A stretch of 64,000 nt of DNA from Metridium senile. Lineage: Eukaryota > Cnidaria > Anthozoa > Actiniaria > Metridiidae. The stretch is taken from NCBI GenBank assembly GCA_949775045.1, contig OX459108.1:2369631-2433630 (forward strand). The letters are read 5' to 3'. Position numbers and translations under genes: made by a program. Positions 58,101 through 64,000 of the stretch are shown here, piece after piece (position 1 is the stretch's first letter; each line of letters begins with the position of its first letter). The notes under the pieces were generated by a model. The model was not told the DNA's origin and did not search any database. It saw only the letters and a program-made list of their open reading frames with translations.

Positions 58101-58523
58101 AACAACAAAATAATATACAAGTGAAATAAAAACAAGAGAAGGGAGATAGAGAAATGAAAACGATAGACAGGCGCCAGATGAAAACAACTGAAAGGAAATT
58201 GTACAGAAGAGAAGAGGAGGAAAGGGAAAATAATAGATTAGGGGAAAAAGCTAGGAGAATAGAGAAGAAAAGAGAAGCGAAAAGAACTCCTAGAGAAGAC
58301 AAACATCTGAAGAGAAAATAGAAGTGAGATAAATGAAAAGAAGAGTAAAAACTGAGATAAAACAGTGCAAACGAAAACAAGGGAGGCAATGAAATGGAAG
58401 GAGTGAATATAGAAAGCAAAAGGAAAGGGAAAATGCAATCCTATGAAAGGACGTACTTACCGCAGTTGCTATCAGCAAGACCATTGCCAGCAGAATAGAC
58501 AACTTCATCCAAAAACGTCCCAT
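52197..58523 (-). CDS. Secreted two-repeat DM9 protein, copy D (4 exons, 4.7 kb first intron)
   Basis: Exons on the minus strand: 58461-58523, 53676-53765, 52673-52889 and 52197-52444, all with GT-AG sites and the phases of copy A. The product is 205 residues. The signal peptide is three residues longer (MGRFWMKLSILLAMVLLIATA). Repeat 1 has SASYGGIPAYPVAGGSD and HASWGGKEHYN; repeat 2 has YYAGQQRAHIGYGGKEYYES; the tail ends RAPIIDQ. It is closest to copy C. Intron 1 (53766-58460) is expanded by nested palindromic transposons but its splice sites are intact, so the gene may still work. Long hairpins in the pre-mRNA could affect its expression. Confidence 0.82.
54746..54753 (+). promoter_or_regulatory. 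TATA box in the left foldback arm
   Basis: TATATAAG, followed 79 bases later by ATG (54832) of a short frame beginning MDSDDRLASSDSVRLL. It is mirrored at 56347-56354 on the minus strand. Confidence 0.4.
55054..55717. mobile_element. 664 bp palindromic element nested in the left foldback arm
   Basis: Starts CACGCTGGGCTGGCAGTGTA and ends with its exact complement. Inverted similarity runs to the AT-rich centre at about 55385. It is bordered by AAC on both sides (55051-55053 and 55718-55720). The intact right foldback arm shows the single AAC, so a 3 bp duplication is proven. CAC ends plus a 3 bp duplication fit CACTA/EnSpm-like elements, but this class call is weak. Confidence 0.8.
56347..56354 (-). 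promoter_or_regulatory. TATA box in the right foldback arm (mirror image)
   Basis: TATATAAG on the minus strand, with the same short frame starting at 56270. A one-base difference between the arms changes the frame after LL. The two promoters face each other. Confidence 0.4.
56415..56989. mobile_element. TA-flanked foldback element, copy 2 (575 bp), in the right foldback arm
   Basis: Second copy of the element at 22900-23470, about 97 percent alike by eye. Flanks are TA at 56413-56414 and 56990-56991. The left foldback arm has the unfilled complement (CTAGTATTAAAAGC), proving a TA duplication as made by Tc1/mariner-type transposases. Confidence 0.9.
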
Positions 58524-59390
58524 GTCTCTAAACTGATAACCATTAAGGTAGAAGAGATTAATTTTAGTATAATGAAAAAGGAAGAATAACAGATATTCTT
58601 TCTTTAGAGAATATCATGCACAGTTCATGTTAAAGTAACAAAAACTAAGGTTTGTTTCTATTTTACCTACCAGTAACTTTGATGTAGGGTGCTTCAATTT
58701 TACTGACCTTCTCCTCTTGGCTGAACGGTTGTTCAGAATGACAATCGTGTGCTGATGTCTGGCTGTTATATGCAGGTGTACTCTAGGGCTACGTGTGATT
58801 GATAATGGTTACGGCTTGTAAGTTAAACTATTTTGTTATTCCATTTCAACTATTGAATTATTCAGTATATCAGATCCAGAACTGCTTCTTTGTTTCTCGC
58901 CGAAAAACAACAATTAGACAAAAAGACACATTATTATTGATATATCACGACACAAAATTTCAGGTTTGCGAAACCGCTTTAAACTAAGTGTAAAGGAGCG
59001 TAATATATATAACAAAGCTATTAATAAGTAGATTATACATATCAAAAGGGTTATGTGAGAGAGAAACTTAATTCTCATCAAATAAAATATAAAATATAAG
59101 CTGTATATAATTAATATTAAAAATTTATAAAAATTTATAAAATGTATAAAAATTGTTCAGAGTTAATATATGGAGTAAACATATAAGATTTCCTTAAGGC
59201 CTTTCTTAAAGGAATAAAGTTTATCAAGCTTAACTACAGTTTTAGGTAAACTGTTCCATTTGTCTACATGCCTGTGCCAAAAAGAGTTTTTCACATAATT
59301 CTTGTCCAAGAGCTTTACACTAACAATTTAATGCTACGTAATGGACGGTAAAGATGGTGGGCATAAAGATGACGTAAAACGTCTTAAGAG

Positions 59391-61010
59391 TGATAGTCAG
59401 CAAAAACCAGACATTTTCGCAAATTTGTGGCAAGACTTGAAAATTAGATTTCGCTCATATTTTAACCATAGGTAGGCCCTGATGTAAGAAGAACTGCTAT
59501 GTATTTAGTTTTGTAAAATACCGCTTAGTTTTCGAGATATTCGAAAAAATAGGTTTTCGGCTAAATTCGCTAATTTTCGACCGATAATTTATACCAGTTT
59601 TAAAAGCTTGTCGCAAGCAAACTAAATAATGTATCGTTGTTTAAAGGCCACAGAATTGTTAAATAGTATTTAAAGTAACATTTTGAAGGCTTTTATGAAC
59701 TTTCATAAAATCCTTCTATTTGAAATAAATTTATTTTTAGGGGACACTTTTATCCTCTCTAAAAATAGGGCGAATATATTCAAAGTTTTTTCCATGTGCA
59801 GTACGTAAAAATTTTACCAAAAAAAACCCTCAAGGGTAAGTTTAAATAATGGCCTCTACGAAACAAGTAAAATTGGTTTGGGGAAATGTACTTTTCGTGT
59901 TGTATTACACTCTCGAATTTGTAGGAAAGTTGTAAATTTCATGTATCAGCATGATTAATGTAATTTGCATATATTAAACTTATATATATTTCGAATTTAA
60001 AGCGGCTTCGTGTTAACTTCCAAGAAAGAAAACGATTTTGAAGACTAACAAGAAGTTTATACTGCCATTTTAAAAGAAATGATACATATTATTAATAAAA
60101 TAGGAACCAAGAAGTGATTTTATTCAAATCATATCCGTCTGCAATTCTATGCTCTCGAATCACATATTGTTGTTTAAAAAAAAAAACAGCAGGAAAAATG
60201 CTATAAACATTAGGTTCACTTGTAATTCTAACCAAGATGAAGTTTAGAAGCTGTAGTATTATTATTTATTATTATTATTATCGACGCTGTCAATATATAT
60301 TTTAACAATTGTACATTTTAATAGCGGTTGACGCCGTATGAAATTGACAAGTAATTGTTTGCTATTAGCCGCTTTGATTGTGTTCGCATCGTTGCCAACT
60401 TTATCGATCATATTTTGATAAAAAACGTGCTTAAAACAACATCATGATGGTCAAAAATCATAACCAGTGGAAAGACAAAAGAATAATCTGTCACATGAAG
60501 CAGATGAAGAGGAGTTGAAGTCATTTTCTGCAACTGAACTTAAGAAATGTCGACACACCATCTTCGTCACAAGTAAGAACTAGCAACGGAGAAAAATTTT
60601 CAAACTGATCATAACAAAATGACATCGGATCTTTGCTGGAAAACCATGGTGTACGTTTCCACGGTCTTTGGAATCGGCGCCGGTCCAGTACTAAATAAAT
60701 ATACTTCAAGATAAAAGCAAAAGCGCCAGATGAAGCAGGTATACGTAAACTTTATTAAACTTTTCCGATCTTTGTCACCAAAGCGGGGTAAGTAAGTCAG
60801 TTAAAAAAAACTATTAATAAGCTTTATCAATGCAGAAAATATTGAAAGATTATTACTATTATTTGTTCAAGCGGTGTATTTTTCGCAAGATCGAAGAAAT
60901 ACAATCTTAATATATAAATTAATGTATTATATCTGCACTGACTACTAATAATAATATTACTGCTAAATAAAAAAAAATCTACTTGCTTATAAATACATAA
61001 TGATACTATT
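59391..61010. other. Intergenic, no gene seen
   Basis: AT-rich, apparently unique in the window, with a short TTA/ATT microsatellite near 60261-60281. Nothing coding is supported; a 62-codon minus ORF at 60521-60709 has no motif. Confidence 0.45.
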
Positions 61011-61479
61011 GAAGGCTTCTTTTCTTTCTATCTATTTCAAATTCTGACTGCTTTTAAGGTGACTCTCCCGAAAGCAGAGTAGTAGAAGTTACTAGGTGTC
61101 TCGCCCGTAAATCTGCTCTCGGAATTATTTCTACTTGATAAAAAATACATCATAATTAATAATATTGAAGGCTTCTTTTATTTCTATCTATTTCAAATTC
61201 TGACTGCTTTTAAGGTGACTCTCCCGAAAGCAGAGCTGTAGTTGAAGTTACTAGGTGTCTCGCCCGTAAATCTGCTCTCGGAATTATTTCTACTTGCTTA
61301 TAAATACATAATAAATAATGCTATTGAAGGCTTCTTTTCTTTCTATCTATTTCAAATTCTGACTGCTATTAAGGTGACTCTCCCGAAAGCAGAGTAGTAG
61401 AAGTTACAAGGTGTCTCGCCCGTAAATCTGCTCTCGGAATTATTTCTACTTACTTATTAATACATAATAAATAATACTA

Positions 61480-61620
61480 GAGTACAAACACTTAAAGTGT
61501 GCAATACTTTGTACTATTTACCACTAAATAGTGTTGATTAAACAATAGAGAACAAAAGAATTTGTATAATTTAGCAGTATTTAGTGGTATTTATGTTGCA
61601 CATTTTTAGTGTTTGTACTC
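61480..61620. mobile_element. TA-flanked MITE in the minisatellite
   Basis: 141 bp with ends GAGTACAAACACT and AGTGTTTGTACTC, bordered by TA (61478-61479 and 61621-61622). The unfilled site AATAATAC-TA-TTGAAGGC is present in the later unit near 62125-62143. A truncated relative lies at 37078-37142 in cassette C. Confidence 0.9.
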
Positions 61621-61703
61621 TATTGAAGGCTTTTTTTCTATTTATTTCAAATTGTGACTACTTTTAAGGTGACTCTCTCGCAAGCAGAGTAGTAGGAGTT
61701 ACT

Positions 61704-62055
61704 ATAATAATAATAATAGTTTATTCACAATTGATCACACGCAGACGGAAAAAAAATAATAATAATATATACAATATAAATACATGAAAAATTGTGAAAG
61801 GAGGTGAAAGAGGTTATCCCTTTCTAGTCCACCTCCTGATCCTGAACATAATTTACAAAACAGTTTACAATCAGTACTATCCTAAAATATATCAAAAAAA
61901 TTGAAATTTACAAATGTCTATAATATATAATAACTATTTACAAGTAGGTGATTTAAAACTAATATAATAAAAATATGTCTAATAATGGGTTAATGTGCTA
62001 ATAATTTAATTCCTAATTTTTTCTTGAATGTTCATATATTCTCTGCTTCTGCAAT
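61704..62055 (-). mobile_element. Probable non-LTR retrotransposon 3' fragment
   Basis: About 350 bp inserted in a minisatellite unit, beginning ATAATAATAATAATAG on the plus strand, which is a (TAT)n-type tail of a minus-strand element, with TACT at both borders. No coding part remains, so the class is inferred from the tail only. Confidence 0.4.
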
Positions 62056-62217
62056 ACTAGGTGTCTCGCCCGTACATCTGCTCTCGGAATTATTTCTACT
62101 TGCTTATAAATACATAATAAATAATACTATTGAAGGCTTCTTTTATTTCTATCTATTTCAAATTCTGACTGCTTTTAAGGTGCTTCGACATAAAGCAGAG
62201 TCGGTAGAAGGTTACTA

Positions 62218-62489
62218 CAATCATTGCCAAAATGTGTTGGCACGATCACATTTCGGACACTTTTTTGTGGGTCTATCATTTTTTTCATTTATGAGGATAA
62301 GTTTGTCTACCCCCCTCCCCCAATACAATGTTGCTGTTTTTCATGAAAGAGTACAAGAGTTGGAAATGTTTCCCGCGATTGACAAGGTTCATATACCCCT
62401 CCAGCAACATTGACAGGGGGAGGGGGGGTATTACAGATATAGGAACATAACAAAATCAACAATCGTGCCAACAGTTTTGTCAATGATTG
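62218..62489. mobile_element. MITE-like inverted repeat, 272 bp
   Basis: The ends are CAATCATTGCCAAAATGTGT and ATCGTGCCAACAGTTTTGTC...CAATGATTG, with an inner CCCCCCTCCCCCAATACAAT against GGGGGAGGGGGGGTA. The ORFs of 129 and 108 codons crossing it are not supported. Confidence 0.6.
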
Positions 62490-62895
62490 TCTGAGACACA
62501 TATGACTTAAAACGCCATTGACATTGTTGTGGAAATGATATGAAATTTTCAGGACACAAAGTACATAGTGTACCGATTTGAACAGTAGCAAATTTTTTTC
62601 CAGAAAGAAGTTAATACTATCATGTGACGTCACTTTTGTTTAAAGTGCTTTAAATGAATGTAAAATTTACATGACAAGACACTTATATGCTCTATATTCG
62701 ATAACACCCGTGTTCAAAATAAATGTTCTAAGGTAATAAGCAGTCCTTAACACATATATGCTTCGTAGTTGATATATTTATACTATAGCTCGCGCAAAAT
62801 TGGATAACCATAGTAACGCCCAAAAATGCACGCGCTTAAGGCGTACGCAACAATACACGTCATTGTGAAGATATCAACGTTTGGAGAGGGTGAAA
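62490..62895. other. Upstream region of the transposase gene
   Basis: No gene. The left end of the Tc1-like element should lie here, perhaps near TACTATAGCTCGCGCAAAAT (about 62780), but its partner is beyond the window, so it cannot be confirmed. Confidence 0.35.
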
Positions 62896-63990
62896 ATGGT
62901 CTTCAAAGGCAAGATTAATGCCTATAAATGTGCCAGAGCGTATGTTCTGTTTAGAAAAAACACATACTCTCTTTCGGAAATAGCAGAGATGTGTTCTATA
63001 TCAAAAAGCAGTGTAAGAAGAATTGGTTTAAACAAAATGAAGCGGAATTCAAAACAACCCGACAAGAAAAGTAAGTTGGGAAGAAAGACTAACTTAACTG
63101 ACAGAGAAAGAAGAATTCTATCCAGGGGAATCAAAAGGATCAGGAAAGAGGACGTAAATTTTACAGTGAAATCTTTAATAGAGTATTGCGGGCTTTCGCA
63201 GCGGAAAACAAGCTACCGGACTTACCTCAGAGAAATACAAAGATTAGGGTACAAGAGTTTACAGACAAGAAGAAAGGGACTAATCAGTGAATCTGACAGA
63301 AAGAAAAGACTTAAATTTGCAAAAGACAATGTAAAAACATTGAAAACTACACCAAACTATTGGACGGAGGACATGGTATTTTATCTTGACGGAGTTTCTT
63401 TTATTCATAAGTACAATCCGAAAGCAAATGCAATGAGTCCTAAAGGGAGGGTTTGGAGAAAAAGAAATGAGGGATTACAAATAACATCTAAGGGTTCGAA
63501 GAGTCTAGCAGGAGGAAGAAGGCTCCACCTTTTGGTTCTTATTAGTTATAGACAAGGTGCTATTTTTATTGAACAATACCACAAAATGGATGGCGAGTAT
63601 TTCGCTGACTTTATTACTAGAAATTTTGAAAACATTTTCAAAAAGTTTTCAAAAACCAAAGCCAGAAAATTTGTTATGGACAACGATCCTAGTCAAAATA
63701 GCTCATTAGCTAAAAAAGCACTAAAAAAATCAAAGGCTACAATGGTGTGTATTCCTGCAAGGTCTCCAGACCTAAATCCGATTGAAAATATTTTTAATTT
63801 AGTTAAAAGAAAAATAAATAATGATGCTATAGAGCAAAATATTCTTAAAGAGAATTTTGAAACTTTTAAAGAACGTGTTATTGATACTTTATATTCGTTT
63901 GATACAACTGTCATAGACAAAACTATTCAAAGCATTCCCAAAAGACTTGAAGATATTATTAAATCCAAGGGATTAAGAACTAAATATTAG
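62896..63990 (+). CDS. Tc1/mariner-type DDE transposase (DD34E)
   Basis: Intact frame of 364 residues from the first ATG (62896). Two helix-turn-helix regions bind the element ends: one around LSEIAEMCSISKSSVRRIG and one around LTDRERRILSRGIKRI. The catalytic residues are D165 in FYLDGVSF, D262 in VMDNDPSQN and E297 in SPDLNPIENIF; 34 residues separate the last two, the Tc1 signature. Usual Tc1 proteins are 340-360 residues, so this is full length. The stop lies ten bases before the window end, so the right end of the element is not seen. It is a candidate source of activity for TA-flanked MITEs in the region, but matching ends cannot be shown here. Confidence 0.9.
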   Translation: MVFKGKINAYKCARAYVLFRKNTYSLSEIAEMCSISKSSVRRIGLNKMKRNSKQPDKKSKLGRKTNLTDRERRILSRGIKRIRKEDVNFTVKSLIEYCGLSQRKTSYRTYLREIQRLGYKSLQTRRKGLISESDRKKRLKFAKDNVKTLKTTPNYWTEDMVFYLDGVSFIHKYNPKANAMSPKGRVWRKRNEGLQITSKGSKSLAGGRRLHLLVLISYRQGAIFIEQYHKMDGEYFADFITRNFENIFKKFSKTKARKFVMDNDPSQNSSLAKKALKKSKATMVCIPARSPDLNPIENIFNLVKRKINNDAIEQNILKENFETFKERVIDTLYSFDTTVIDKTIQSIPKRLEDIIKSKGLRTKY

Positions 63991-64000
63991 ATTTACTACC

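Larger units (their letters stand above)
51775..59390. repeat. Segmental duplication cassette D (carries DM9 copy D)
   Basis: Homologous to cassettes A-C from CATTGTTCAAATCCTAGACAC (about 51775) through all four exons, except for the 3.7 kb nested element in intron 1 (54392-58071). The 5' flank (58524 to about 59160) matches 187-790. Homology then passes into the GACGTAAAACGTCTTA words of the array and ends near 59388. Confidence 0.8.
61011..62182. repeat. Minisatellite of about 157 bp units, interrupted twice
   Basis: Units start GAAGGCTTCTTTT at 61011, 61167, 61326 and 61625 and contain CCGAAAGCAGAG and GGTGTCTCGCCCGTAAATCT. Net unit lengths are 156, 159 and about 157 bp. The third is split by a 141 bp MITE (61480-61620). 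The fourth is cut at about 61703 by a 350 bp insertion, and the repeat continues at about 62056 to 62182. Confidence 0.85.

Noticed and set aside
18326..58523. Natterin-type toxin genes (which also contain DM9)
   Set aside because: Only DM9 repeats and a short tail are encoded; no aerolysin-like domain is found in any copy.
62024..62633. 129-codon plus and 108-codon minus ORFs
   Set aside because: They cross a minisatellite unit and a MITE-like inverted repeat, with no motif.

Overview
The window is from the nuclear genome of an animal. It is AT-rich DNA with GT-AG introns, a TATA-box gene, many miniature DNA transposons (MITEs), a Tc1/mariner transposase and TTAGGG-like telomere-type repeats. 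A marine invertebrate, perhaps a cnidarian, is my best guess, but nothing here fixes the species. No bacterial operons, rRNA, tRNA or CRISPR arrays were seen.

The only clear host genes are a tandem family of small secreted two-repeat DM9 (DUF3421) proteins, all on the minus strand. The four-exon structure is conserved (signal peptide, half repeat, middle exon, C-terminal exon). Copy 0 contributes only its signal-peptide exon at the left edge (133-186). Copies A (18326-21215), B (27708-30594) and D (52197-58523) are complete. Copy C (38950-40985) has exons 2-4 but no signal-peptide exon. Each copy sits in a duplicated cassette of about 5-6 kb that shares introns and flanks. A and B form one subgroup, C and D another.

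Layout: 1-811, 5' flank of copy 0. 812-15797, an array of a 3.44 kb unit (half unit, short unit, three near-full units, partial unit) loaded with MITEs. 15881-21690, cassette A. 21690-24850, intergenic DNA with a MITE, a TA-flanked foldback and a 284 bp near-perfect palindrome. 24871-30960, cassette B. 30961-36278, a GC-richer element with an intact family-B DNA polymerase gene (1230 aa) and a GC-rich tail holding CACGTGAC, TCGCGGGC, CCGCTGACC and TTAGGG-like repeats. 36279-41008, cassette C, with a 450 bp insertion carrying a hammerhead-like motif. 41009-51770, degenerate cassette fragments, a broken retrotransposon gag, a TIR element with an orphan exon, and a Mutator-like element carrying a broken RecQ-type helicase fragment. 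51775-59390, cassette D, whose first intron holds a 3.7 kb nest of four palindromic elements. 59391-64000, repeats and an intact DD34E Tc1-like transposase gene.

Paired filled and empty sites inside the window give direct evidence of target-site duplications for several MITEs: TA (two families), TTA/TAA (one family), TA (foldback), AAC, a 7 bp duplication and 9-10 bp duplications. The locus looks like a secreted-lectin-like gene cluster growing by segmental duplication inside a very active transposon environment.
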